Counted from the first letter of the stretch, positions 1-6,299 are shown. The stretch is 6,424 bases of DNA from an uncultured Prevotella sp. (GCA_900556795.1 USQD01000118.1:1-6424); one strand, 5' to 3'. Notes: generated by a model from the letters alone, not told the origin. Program-made: numbers and translations.

Positions 1-32
1 GACTGGAGTTCAGACGTGTGCTCTTCCGATCT
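1..32 (+). other. Illumina TruSeq read-2 adapter remnant (not genomic)
   Basis: These bases match the standard Illumina TruSeq index/read-2 adapter from its GACTGGAGTT part to the terminal CTCTTCCGATCT, with no mismatch that I can see. The adapter's usual end, GCTCTTCCGATCT, falls exactly at base 32, and AT-rich bacterial sequence follows at once. This is untrimmed adapter kept at the contig end. It should be masked, and nothing upstream of base 33 should be read as native promoter or gene. Confidence 0.97.
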
Positions 33-39
33 ATATTTG

Positions 40-47
40 TAACTTTG
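40..47 (+). promoter_or_regulatory. Bacteroidetes -7 promoter box for the DUF177-rpmF-fabH operon
   Basis: TAACTTTG matches the Bacteroidetes primary sigma factor -7 consensus TAnnTTTG at every fixed position. It lies 32 bases before the first gene, which would put the transcript start at about 52-55 and leave a leader of about 25 bases. The -33 element would fall at about 17-21, inside the adapter, so the native one is missing from this contig. The call rests on the motif and its position only. Confidence 0.72.
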
Positions 48-79
48 CAGCTCGAAACCAATATGGTATATATTGAATT

Positions 80-598
80 ATGTGTAATATAGAGTCTTAT
101 AAGATTGATTTGAAAGCTTTACCTCAGGGGGTGACAAATCTGGAGTTTAAGCTAGATGATGAATACTTTCAGGCAATAGATGCTCCTGATATTCAGAGAG
201 GCGAGTTGCAGAGTAGTCTGTCCATCAACAGGACGGACGATTTCTACGAACTCAATTTTCACACAGAGGGAGTGGTACACATACCATGCGACATCTGTCT
301 GGACGATATGGATCAAGACATAGAAACCGATGACAGACTCGTCGTTAAGTTTGGAGACGAATACTCAGAAGAAGATGACCTCGTGATTGTGGCCGAGAAC
401 GAAGGAATACTCGATATCTCGTGGTTCATCTATGAATTTATAGACCTCAACATTCCCATCAAGCATGTGCATGCACCTGGAAAATGCAACCCTGCTATGA
501 TTGAAATGCTACAGCAGCATTCTGCCGCCCGAAGCGGTGAGGAAGAAGAGGAAACTGTAGATCCACGCTGGGCAGCTCTATTAAAATTAAAAAAGTAA
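80..598 (+). CDS. yceD: YceD/DUF177 family protein, 23S rRNA accumulation factor
   Basis: This 172-residue protein belongs to the DUF177/YceD family, whose genes typically sit directly before rpmF. The family is linked to accumulation of 23S rRNA in bacteria and plastids; the molecular mechanism is not settled. Visible hallmarks are a CxxC pair at Cys70 and Cys73 (HIPCDICLDD), a third Cys at 136 (GKCNPAM), a very acidic stretch near 155-158 and the basic, tryptophan-containing tail DPRWAALLKLKK. The three cysteines could bind a metal, but this is inference. The ATG at 80 is the first usable start: an ATG at 63 runs into a stop after nine codons. The gene follows the promoter at 40-47 and precedes rpmF by 29 AT-rich bases with no Shine-Dalgarno sequence, as is usual in Bacteroidetes. 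Family assignment is firm; the role is taken from the family. Confidence 0.9.
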   Translation: MCNIESYKIDLKALPQGVTNLEFKLDDEYFQAIDAPDIQRGELQSSLSINRTDDFYELNFHTEGVVHIPCDICLDDMDQDIETDDRLVVKFGDEYSEEDDLVIVAENEGILDISWFIYEFIDLNIPIKHVHAPGKCNPAMIEMLQQHSAARSGEEEEETVDPRWAALLKLKK

Positions 599-627
599 AA
601 TTCAAAAATTAAAACATTTAAAAAATT

Positions 628-813
628 ATGGCACATCCTAAAAGAAGACAGTCAAAGACACGTACACTTAAGAGAAGAACTCATGATAAGGCAGTAGCTC
701 CTACATTGGCAGTTTGCCCTAACTGTGGTGCATACTATGTATACCACACTGTTTGCCCTACTTGCGGTTACTATCGTGGTAAGGTTGCAATCGTTAAGGA
801 AGCAGCTGAATAA
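628..813 (+). CDS. rpmF: 50S ribosomal protein L32 (bL32)
   Basis: This 61-residue protein is bL32, a small component of the large ribosomal subunit. The N-terminus MAHPKRRQSKTRTLKRR is the typical basic rRNA-binding extension. The middle holds a four-cysteine zinc ribbon, CPNCG at Cys30/Cys33 and CPTCG at Cys43/Cys46, so this is the zinc-binding (C+) form and not a cysteine-free paralogue. Length and order match the family. The leader is a run of A and T with no purine-rich ribosome binding site. The stop codon overlaps the fabH start by one base (TAATG), which suggests translational coupling and joins ribosome supply to fatty acid initiation in one transcript. Confidence 0.98.
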   Translation: MAHPKRRQSKTRTLKRRTHDKAVAPTLAVCPNCGAYYVYHTVCPTCGYYRGKVAIVKEAAE

Positions 814-1826
814 TGGGTAAAATCAATGCTGTAATCACTGGTGTAGGTGGATACGTGCCTGACTATATCCTCAACAACGAGGAGTTGTCACGCATGGTTG
901 ATACTACAGATGAGTGGATTACCACCCGTGTGGGTATCAAGGAAAGACGTATCCTCACTGAGGAAGGTCTCGGAACCAGCTATTTGGCTCGTAAAGCTGC
1001 TAAGCAGTTGATTCAGAAGACTGGCGTAGATCCAGACACAATCGATGCTTTGATTGTGACTACCACCACACCAGACTACAAGTTCCCTTCTACAGCATCT
1101 ATCGTCCTCGGTAAGCTCGGACTCAAGAATGCTTTTGCATTCGACTTCTCTGCAGCTTGCTGTGGGTTCTTGTACACTCTCGATGTTGCAGCCAGCATGA
1201 TTCAGAGTGGCAGATACAAGAAAATCATCGTTATCGGTGCTGATAAGATGTCTTCACTCGTTGACTACACCGACCGTGCTACCTGCGTACTCTTCGGAGA
1301 TGGTGCCGGTGCAGTACTCGTAGAGGCAACTGAGGAAGAGAACGTAGGTGTACAGAACTCATACCTTCGTACCGATGGACAAGGCTTGCCTTTCCTCCAC
1401 ATGAAGGCTGGTGGTTCTGTCTGCCCTCCTTCACACTTCACCGTAGATCATCGTCTGCATTATCTTTATCAGGAAGGTCGCACAGTGTTCCGTTACGCAG
1501 TAACTGACATGAGTAACGACGTCTTGAAGATTATGGATATGAATAATCTGAAGGCTGATGATGTGAACTGGGTGATTCCTCACGAGGCAAATCTTCGTAT
1601 TATCGAAGCGGTTACCAAGCGTGCAGGAATTCCACTTGACAAGGTAGTAGTAAACATCGACCATTATGGAAATACGAGCGCCGCTACGATTCCATTGGCA
1701 CTTTGGGATGCTGAGAGCAATCTCAAGAAGGGCGACAACGTTATCTTCACAGCATTCGGTGCAGGCTTCGTTCACGGAGCTTCATTCTATAAGTGGGCTT
1801 ACGATGGTGCTGCATACGGCAAGTAA
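813..1826 (+). CDS. fabH: beta-ketoacyl-ACP synthase III (FabH)
   Basis: FabH condenses an acyl-CoA primer with malonyl-ACP, the first elongation step of type II fatty acid synthesis in the cytoplasm. The 337 residues carry the Cys-His-Asn triad: Cys116 in SAACCGF, His257 in PHEANLRII and Asn287 in YGNTSAA. The glycine-rich FGAGF end loop is at 315-319, and FGDGAGAVLV at 161-170 is also typical. The motif after the catalytic His reads HEAN where E. coli has HQAN, a conservative change that leaves the triad intact. A second Cys (117) directly follows the nucleophile. The protein is somewhat longer than E. coli FabH (317 residues), partly through the loop near 195-222. The start overlaps the rpmF stop by one base, so it is the third gene of the operon. 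The choice of primer (acetyl or branched-chain) cannot be read from the sequence. Confidence 0.97.
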   Translation: MGKINAVITGVGGYVPDYILNNEELSRMVDTTDEWITTRVGIKERRILTEEGLGTSYLARKAAKQLIQKTGVDPDTIDALIVTTTTPDYKFPSTASIVLGKLGLKNAFAFDFSAACCGFLYTLDVAASMIQSGRYKKIIVIGADKMSSLVDYTDRATCVLFGDGAGAVLVEATEEENVGVQNSYLRTDGQGLPFLHMKAGGSVCPPSHFTVDHRLHYLYQEGRTVFRYAVTDMSNDVLKIMDMNNLKADDVNWVIPHEANLRIIEAVTKRAGIPLDKVVVNIDHYGNTSAATIPLALWDAESNLKKGDNVIFTAFGAGFVHGASFYKWAYDGAAYGK

Positions 1827-1865
1827 GACAAAAGAAAAATAGGATAGAATAATTATCTATATAAC

Positions 1866-1925
1866 AAGGAAACGCATCTTTCTTATTTCATCTCTTTATA
1901 TGAATAAGCAAGGATGCGTTTCTTT
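1866..1925 (+). terminator. Long stem-loop terminator after fabH, possible era attenuator
   Basis: A long inverted repeat follows fabH. Bases 1866-1881 pair with 1910-1925 over 16 bp with two G-T wobbles. After a one-base bulge (1909), 1882-1887 pair with 1903-1908; after a second bulge (1888), 1889-1890 pair with 1901-1902. The loop is the 10 bases 1891-1900. The stem base is A-rich on the left and ends in TTTCTTT on the right, as in an intrinsic terminator. It most simply ends the DUF177-rpmF-fabH transcript. Because it stops only 21 bases before the era start, it could also act as an attenuator if era depends on read-through. Confidence 0.8.
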
Positions 1926-1946
1926 AGCTTAAAATCATTTTATTAT

Positions 1947-2828
1947 ATGCATAAAGCAGGTTTCGTTAATATTGTAGGTAACCCTAATGTGGGTAAGAGT
2001 ACGCTGATGAATCAATTGGTAGGTGAACGTATCAGTATCGCTACCTTCAAGGCGCAGACCACCCGTCATCGTATCATGGGTATTGTGAATACCGATGATA
2101 TGCAAATTGTGTTTTCTGATACCCCTGGTGTCTTGAAGCCAAACTACAAGATGCAGGAGATGATGCTCGCTTTCTCGGAGAGTGCACTGGCTGATGCCGA
2201 TGTCTTGCTTTATGTCACCGATGTCATCGAGAATCCGGAGAAGAACATCGACTTCCTCGAAAAGGTAAAGAAGATGAGAATACCGGTGCTCCTGCTCATC
2301 AATAAGATTGACCAGAGCGACCCGAAGAAACTGGGTGATATCGTGGAGAAGTGGCATTCGCTCCTGCCGAATGCAGAGATTCTTCCAATCTCTGCGAAAA
2401 ACAAGTTTGGTGTGGATATGCTTCTCAAGCGTATTAAGGAGCTATTACCAGAGTCGCCTGCGTTCTTCGACAAGGATCAGCTGACGGACAAGCCGGCCCG
2501 CTTCTTCGTATCTGAAATTATCCGAGAAAAGATACTCCTCTATTATGATAAGGAGATTCCTTATGCTGTAGAGGTGAGAGTGGAGCGGTTTAAGGAAGAT
2601 GATACCCGCATCCACATCAATGCCGTCATCTACGTGGAGCGTGATTCCCAGAAGGGCATCATCATCGGTCACCAGGGGGTGGCGCTTAAGAAGGTGAATA
2701 CGGAAAGCCGAAAGGCTCTAGAGAAGTTCTTCGGAAAGAAGATTTTCTTGGAAACCTTTGTGAAGGTGGATAAAGACTGGCGCAGTTCACAGCGTGAACT
2801 TGATGCCTTCGGATATAACCCTGAATAG
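1947..2828 (+). CDS. era: GTPase Era, 30S subunit assembly
   Basis: Era is an essential GTPase that binds the 3' end of 16S rRNA and acts in late 30S maturation. From Met at 1947 the protein has 293 residues. GTPase motifs are G1 GNPNVGKS (11-18), switch I with QTTR (37-40), G3 DTPG (58-61), G4 NKID (119-122) and G5 ISAK (148-151). The C-terminal KH RNA-binding domain covers about 195-280, with its GHQG loop at 241-244 and the typical VDKDWR near 274-279. An ATG at 1914 in the same frame would add 11 residues (MRFFSLKSFYY), but it lies in the 3' arm of the preceding stem-loop. Family members begin close to the G1 motif, as in MHKAGFVNIVGNPN, so I chose 1947. No clear TAnnTTTG box is visible between fabH and era, so era may use read-through or a diverged promoter. 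Confidence 0.96.
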   Translation: MHKAGFVNIVGNPNVGKSTLMNQLVGERISIATFKAQTTRHRIMGIVNTDDMQIVFSDTPGVLKPNYKMQEMMLAFSESALADADVLLYVTDVIENPEKNIDFLEKVKKMRIPVLLLINKIDQSDPKKLGDIVEKWHSLLPNAEILPISAKNKFGVDMLLKRIKELLPESPAFFDKDQLTDKPARFFVSEIIREKILLYYDKEIPYAVEVRVERFKEDDTRIHINAVIYVERDSQKGIIIGHQGVALKKVNTESRKALEKFFGKKIFLETFVKVDKDWRSSQRELDAFGYNPE

Positions 2829-2841
2829 AAATGAGGGTTGA

Positions 2842-2884
2842 CTCTCGCCAGAGGGGCGAGGGCCGGAGCAAGGTCAGCTTCGGC
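2842..2884 (+). other. Two tandem GC-rich hairpins in the era-der gap
   Basis: Hairpin one pairs 2842-2849 with 2855-2862 (8 bp including one G-T, 5-base loop AGAGG). Hairpin two pairs 2862-2869 with 2877-2884 (8 bp with one G-T, 7-base loop). They share base 2862, so both cannot be fully formed at once. No T tract follows either one, so they are not classic intrinsic terminators. They could stabilise RNA, mark a processing site or be a small palindromic intergenic repeat. The pairing is seen directly; the role is unknown. Confidence 0.5.
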
Positions 2885-2923
2885 AAATTATTAACTTGGA
2901 TGCAGAGACCACATCCTTGAATA

Positions 2924-2942
2924 CCTCCTCAAAGGAAGGAGG
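2924..2942 (+). promoter_or_regulatory. Hairpin holding a GGAGG tract before der
   Basis: CCTCCT at 2924-2929 pairs with AGGAGG at 2937-2942 around a 7-base loop. The right arm carries a Shine-Dalgarno-like GGAGG ending 14 bases before the der ATG, rare in this window, where the other leaders are AT-rich. The spacing is longer than the usual optimum and Bacteroidetes ribosomes make little use of such sites. A weaker 5-bp stem (2898-2902 with 2912-2916) lies just upstream. Regulation of der translation is a possibility only. Confidence 0.35.
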
Positions 2943-2956
2943 GTGAATGACTTATT

Positions 2957-4270
2957 ATGGCAAATTTAGTAGCAATCGTAGGTCGCCCTAATGTGGGTAA
3001 ATCTACTTTATTCAATCGTTTGACTCAATCTCGCCGCGCTATCGTGAGCGATACAGCAGGTACTACCCGCGACCGTCAGTATGGTAAGTGTAGCTGGAAC
3101 GGAAGAGAATTCTCAGTCGTGGATACCGGTGGTTGGGTCGTTAAATCAGATGACATTTTCGAGGATGCTATCCGCAAGCAAGTGTTGGTAGCTACCGAGG
3201 AGGCAGACCTGGTTCTCTTCCTGGTAGACGTGAACACCGGTTTGACCGACTGGGATGAGGACGTAGCCCTGATCTTGCGTCGTGCCAAACTGCCTGTTAT
3301 CCTTGTGGCAAACAAGGTGGATAACAGCGCTGAATACTATCAGGCTGCCGAATTCTATAAATTGGGATTAGGCGACCCTCAGTGCATCAGTGCTGCAACA
3401 GGTGGTGGAACGGGTGACTTGCTCGACATCATATTAGACAAACTGCAGGACAATCCTGAGGAAGCTATCGAGGAAGATATCCCTCGTTTCGCTGTAGTGG
3501 GTCGTCCTAATGCTGGTAAGAGTAGCATCATCAACGCCTTCATTGGTGAGGACAGAAACATCGTTACCGAGATAGCCGGTACTACCCGTGACAGTATCTA
3601 TACCCGTTACGACAAGTTCGGCTTCGACTTCTATCTGGTTGATACAGCCGGTATCCGTCGTAAAAACAAGGTGAGCGAGGACTTGGAGTTCTATTCCGTG
3701 ATGCGCTCCATCCGTGCCATCGAGAACAGTGATGTCTGCATTCTGATGCTCGATGCAACCCGTGGTATCGAGACCCAGGATATGAATATCTTCCAGTTGA
3801 TTCAGAAGAACAACAAGAGTCTGGTGGTAGTAGTGAACAAGTGGGACCTGGTAGAGGAGAAGAACCAGAAGGTGATTGATACCTTTGAGAATGCCATCCG
3901 CAATCGTATGGCTCCATTCGTGGATTTCCCTATCATCTTTGCTTCTGCATTGACCAAGCAGCGCATCTTCCGTGTATTGGAAACAGCCAAGGAGGTTTAC
4001 CAGAACCGCAAGATTCATATCGGTACTTCCAAGCTTAATGAGGTGATGTTGCCTATCATCGAGGCTTATCCTCCTCAGAGCGTGAAGGGTAAGTACATCA
4101 AGATTAAGTACTGCACCCAGTTGCCTAACACCACGATTCCATCGTTCGTGTTCTATGCCAACTTGCCACAGTATGTAAAGGAGAACTATCGCCGCTTCCT
4201 GGAGAACAAGATTCGTGACAACTGGTCATTGCATGGTTGTCCAATCAATGTTTTCATTCGTCAGAAGTAG
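2957..4270 (+). CDS. der: GTPase Der (EngA), 50S subunit assembly
   Basis: Der has two GTPase domains in tandem and a C-terminal KH-like domain. It binds the large subunit and is needed for 50S maturation. In this 437-residue protein the first domain has GRPNVGKS (9-16), DTGG (56-59), NKVD (119-122) and SAA (145-147). The second has GRPNAGKS (182-189), DTAG (229-232), NKWD (294-297) and SAL (330-332). The KH-like domain runs from about 355 to the end, with the typical [15 protein letters not shown] segment near 371-385 and a basic tail. Length and order are standard and no motif is broken. The ATG at 2957 puts G1 eight residues from the start, as usual. It lies 128 bases after era in the same direction and is probably co-transcribed with it through a structured gap. 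Confidence 0.97.
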   Translation: MANLVAIVGRPNVGKSTLFNRLTQSRRAIVSDTAGTTRDRQYGKCSWNGREFSVVDTGGWVVKSDDIFEDAIRKQVLVATEEADLVLFLVDVNTGLTDWDEDVALILRRAKLPVILVANKVDNSAEYYQAAEFYKLGLGDPQCISAATGGGTGDLLDIILDKLQDNPEEAIEEDIPRFAVVGRPNAGKSSIINAFIGEDRNIVTEIAGTTRDSIYTRYDKFGFDFYLVDTAGIRRKNKVSEDLEFYSVMRSIRAIENSDVCILMLDATRGIETQDMNIFQLIQKNNKSLVVVVNKWDLVEEKNQKVIDTFENAIRNRMAPFVDFPIIFASALTKQRIFRVLETAKEVYQNRKIHIGTSKLNEVMLPIIEAYPPQSVKGKYIKIKYCTQLPNTTIPSFVFYANLPQYVKENYRRFLENKIRDNWSLHGCPINVFIRQK

Positions 4271-4276
4271 GGGGAA

Positions 4277-4317
4277 GTGAAGAGTGAAGAATGAAGTGTG
4301 AAGAATCAAGATGAAGA
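4277..4317 (+). repeat. Imperfect heptamer tandem repeat between der and the lipoprotein gene
   Basis: The gap consists almost entirely of a degenerate 7-base unit: GTGAAGA, GTGAAGA, ATGAAGT, GTGAAGA, then a 6-base ATCAAG and finally ATGAAGA, which contains the lipoprotein start codon. The tract is purine-rich on this strand. Two adjacent units are identical. Because the unit length is not a multiple of three, gain or loss of a unit would shift the spacing and frame of any upstream start relative to 4311 without touching der. Confidence 0.7.
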
Positions 4318-4709
4318 AACTTTTGATTTTTATGATGATAAGTATGGGGTTGGGACTTTCTTCCTGCAAGGAGGAGCGTCCTGACCCTTCTTACTTTGCC
4401 GGTATCGCCGCAAAGGGTTATTATGACCTACTTTTAGAGGGTAAGTATGAGGAGTATGTTGCAGGCTTCCACCAGCCTTATCGTATACCTAAGGGTTATC
4501 ACGACCAGTTGTTGCTGAATGCCCAGATGTATGTGGAGCAACAGCAGGACGAGCATAAGGGAATGAGCAAAGTTGATATCCTGAGTGCCAAGGCTGATAC
4601 CGCCCGTCATGTAGCTGATGTCTTTTTGCAGATAGCTTACGGTGACAGTACAAAGGAACAGATTATTGTACCGTTGGTAGAGGTAAATGGAGAATGGAAA
4701 ATGAGATAA
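4311..4709 (+). CDS. Small lipoprotein of unknown function, possibly NTF2-like (DUF4878-like)
   Basis: This 132-residue protein starts with a lipoprotein signal peptide: a KK n-region, a hydrophobic core to about residue 16 and the lipobox LSSC with the lipidated Cys at 19. The next residues, KEE, fit the K-(D/E)2 pattern described as a surface-export signal for Capnocytophaga lipoproteins. Whether that rule holds here is uncertain, so it could face the periplasm or the cell surface. The mature part has an early helix-like AAKGYYDLLLEGKYEEYVAGF and ends in a strand-like stretch closing with NGEWKMR. This resembles small NTF2-like lipoproteins such as DUF4878, a weak, pattern-based match. No catalytic motif is visible. 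It follows der by 40 bases of heptamer repeats and precedes the shared terminator, so it is probably the last gene of the era-der unit. Real gene: confident. Function: unknown. Confidence 0.85.
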   Translation: MKKLLIFMMISMGLGLSSCKEERPDPSYFAGIAAKGYYDLLLEGKYEEYVAGFHQPYRIPKGYHDQLLLNAQMYVEQQQDEHKGMSKVDILSAKADTARHVADVFLQIAYGDSTKEQIIVPLVEVNGEWKMR

Positions 4710-4725
4710 ATTGATATCAGATAGT

Positions 4726-4772
4726 TTATGAAAAAAGCTCTTGGCCGGTTAGGCTAAGAGCTTTTTTCATAA
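4726..4772. terminator. Bidirectional intrinsic terminator between convergent genes
   Basis: Bases 4726-4746 pair with 4752-4772 over 21 bp with a single G-T pair and a 5-base loop (GGTTA). The GC-rich core is flanked by A6 at 4731-4736 and T6 at 4762-4767, so each strand gives a stem followed by a U run. It serves the lipoprotein gene ending at 4709 on the + strand and the mlaF homologue ending at 4789 on the - strand. Confidence 0.94.
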
Positions 4773-4788
4773 GGGACATTCTTATTTG

Positions 4789-5550
4789 TTATTTTTTCAT
4801 TTCCACTTCCTTGACCTTGCGGAAGAGGTCAGAAGCAAAGACGAGATCATTTAGTTTTTCATTGGTAGAAGTCATCACCTGATCTTTGTTTCCTTGCCAT
4901 TCTTTCTGACCTTTATAAATGAAACAGATATTCTCACCTATTCCCATTACTGAATTCATGTCGTGGGTATTGATGATAGTTGTCATGTTAAACTCCTTGG
5001 TAATGCCTGAGAGAAGTTCATCGATGACGAGTGAAGTCTTAGGGTCAAGACCCGAGTTAGGCTCATCACAGAAAAGATATTTGGGATTCATGACAATGGC
5101 ACGGGCTATGGCTACACGTTTCTGCATGCCACCCGAAATTTCTCCAGGGTATTTCTGCTGTGCCTCTATCAGATTCACGCGGTCAAGGCATTCCTGTGCT
5201 CGCTTTACGCGTTCCTTATAGTTAAGATTAGAAAACATGTCCAATGGAAACATCACGTTCTCCAATACATTGAGGGAATCGAAAAGAGCTGCACTCTGGA
5301 AAATCATTCCCATCTCTCTACGCATCAATACCTTCTCTTTCTTACTCATGCGTACAAAGTCGCGACCATCGTAGAGCACCTGTCCGCTGGTTGGGTCCAG
5401 GAGTCCTACGAGGTTCTTCATCAAGACAGTCTTTCCTGAACCGCTCTGGCCGATAATCAGATTGGTCTTGCCCGTTTCAAACTGTACGCTGATATTATCG
5501 AGTACGGTCTTGTCACCGAATGATTTCGTAAGATTTTTAACTTCTATCAT
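4789..5550 (-). CDS. mlaF: MlaF-type ABC transporter ATPase (MCE/Mla lipid transport)
   Basis: This is the cytoplasmic ATPase subunit of an MCE-type ABC transporter that moves phospholipids between the inner membrane and the periplasm. The 253 residues carry Walker A GQSGSGKT (34-41), the Q-loop Gln85, the signature ISGGMQKR (138-145), Walker B YLFCDEP with Glu163, the D-loop SGLDP (166-170) and the H-loop His196 in NTHD. ISGGMQKR and DEPNSGLDP are typical of the MlaF branch; Asn165 stands where Thr is more usual. All catalytic residues are present. The ATG lies two bases after the stop of the permease gene upstream (TAATCATG), which indicates coupled translation. The unit ends at the terminator at 4726-4772. 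MlaF is assigned by family; orthology to E. coli MlaF and the direction of lipid transport are inferred. Confidence 0.92.
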   Translation of the reverse strand: MIEVKNLTKSFGDKTVLDNISVQFETGKTNLIIGQSGSGKTVLMKNLVGLLDPTSGQVLYDGRDFVRMSKKEKVLMRREMGMIFQSAALFDSLNVLENVMFPLDMFSNLNYKERVKRAQECLDRVNLIEAQQKYPGEISGGMQKRVAIARAIVMNPKYLFCDEPNSGLDPKTSLVIDELLSGITKEFNMTTIINTHDMNSVMGIGENICFIYKGQKEWQGNKDQVMTSTNEKLNDLVFASDLFRKVKEVEMKK

Positions 5551-5552
5551 GA

Positions 5553-6299
5553 TTATGAAAGGATTTGAGTGAGAAATACGTCAGAGAAGAGAATCAGTAC
5601 GCTGGAACTGACAACAGCATCGGTTGAGGATTTACCTACTTCAACCGAACCGCCCTCAACGGTATATCCGAAGTAAGATGAAACGCTCGAAATGATGAAT
5701 GCGAAGAAGAGACTCTTGATGATACTCATCCATACAAACCATTGGTTGAAGGAATGCTGAAGACCCAGGGTAAGATCATCCGGGGGCAGGATATGTCCGA
5801 TATACGCAGTGCCATATGCTCCGATGATACCCATTCCGGAACTGAAGATAACCAGGAACGGCATGATGGTAACCAAGCCGAGAATCTTTGGCAGGATGAG
5901 ATAGCATGCCGAGTTGACACCCATGATGTCGAGTGCATCTATCTGCTGGGTTACACGCATGGTACCCAACTCAGATGCGATATTCGATCCTACCTTTCCG
6001 GCAAGAATCAGACACATGATGCTGGAAGAGAATTCGAGGAGCATGATTTCACGAGTAGTGTAGCCCGATACCCATCGAGGCATCCAGGGACTCTGGATGT
6101 TGAGCTTCATCTGGATACAGATTACTGCACCGATGAAGAACGAGATGAGGAGAACAATACCGATGGAATCGACACCCAGTTGCTGCATTTCCTTGATATA
6201 TTGTTTGAGGAACATACGCATACGCTCAGGACGAGAGAATGAGCGCCCCATCAATATCAGATATTTACCGAAGGTGGTAAGCCATTTTTCTATTATCAT
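5553..6299 (-). CDS. mlaE: MlaE-type ABC transporter permease (MCE/Mla lipid transport)
   Basis: This is the inner-membrane permease partner of the MlaF-type ATPase. From the ATG at 6299 it has 248 residues. The family signature ASELGTMRVTQQIDALDIMG spans 108-127; this conserved cytoplasmic region is thought to contact the ATPase. Hydrophobic segments lie at about 45-66, 88-106, 134-165, 188-210 and 229-246, after an amphipathic N-terminal part. The conserved tail GYTVEGGSVEVGKSSTDAVV is at 211-230. The reading frame can be extended to a TTG at 6308 (three more residues), but ATG at 6299 is the better start and matches family lengths. It is the first gene of a two-gene operon behind the box at 6368-6375. 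No MCE-domain (MlaD), MlaC or STAS (MlaB) gene is seen beside it, so partners must be encoded elsewhere or beyond the window. Confidence 0.93.
   Translation of the reverse strand: MIIEKWLTTFGKYLILMGRSFSRPERMRMFLKQYIKEMQQLGVDSIGIVLLISFFIGAVICIQMKLNIQSPWMPRWVSGYTTREIMLLEFSSSIMCLILAGKVGSNIASELGTMRVTQQIDALDIMGVNSACYLILPKILGLVTIMPFLVIFSSGMGIIGAYGTAYIGHILPPDDLTLGLQHSFNQWFVWMSIIKSLFFAFIISSVSSYFGYTVEGGSVEVGKSSTDAVVSSSVLILFSDVFLTQILS

Noticed and set aside
63..92. An ATG upstream of the DUF177 gene
   Set aside because: It reaches a stop after nine codons and is out of frame with the gene at 80.
2892..2899. TAACTTGG as a possible -7 box for der
   Set aside because: One fixed base differs from TAnnTTTG and there is no TTTG-like element at the right distance upstream. 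Too weak to call.
2947..2991. A 14-codon frame overlapping the der start in another frame
   Set aside because: Short, without recognisable sequence, and expected by chance. The der start at 2957 is well supported, and nothing shows that the small frame is translated.
3434..4018. A 194-codon open frame on the - strand inside der
   Set aside because: It lies wholly antisense to a fully conserved gene, encodes low-complexity hydrophobic and His/Thr-rich sequence with no recognisable domain, and has no promoter box. It is a shadow of der codon usage.
5742..6242. A 166-codon + strand open frame antisense to mlaE
   Set aside because: The predicted protein is rich in Asp, His and Thr without any family hallmark, and the opposite strand encodes the conserved MlaE signature. 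It is a shadow frame.
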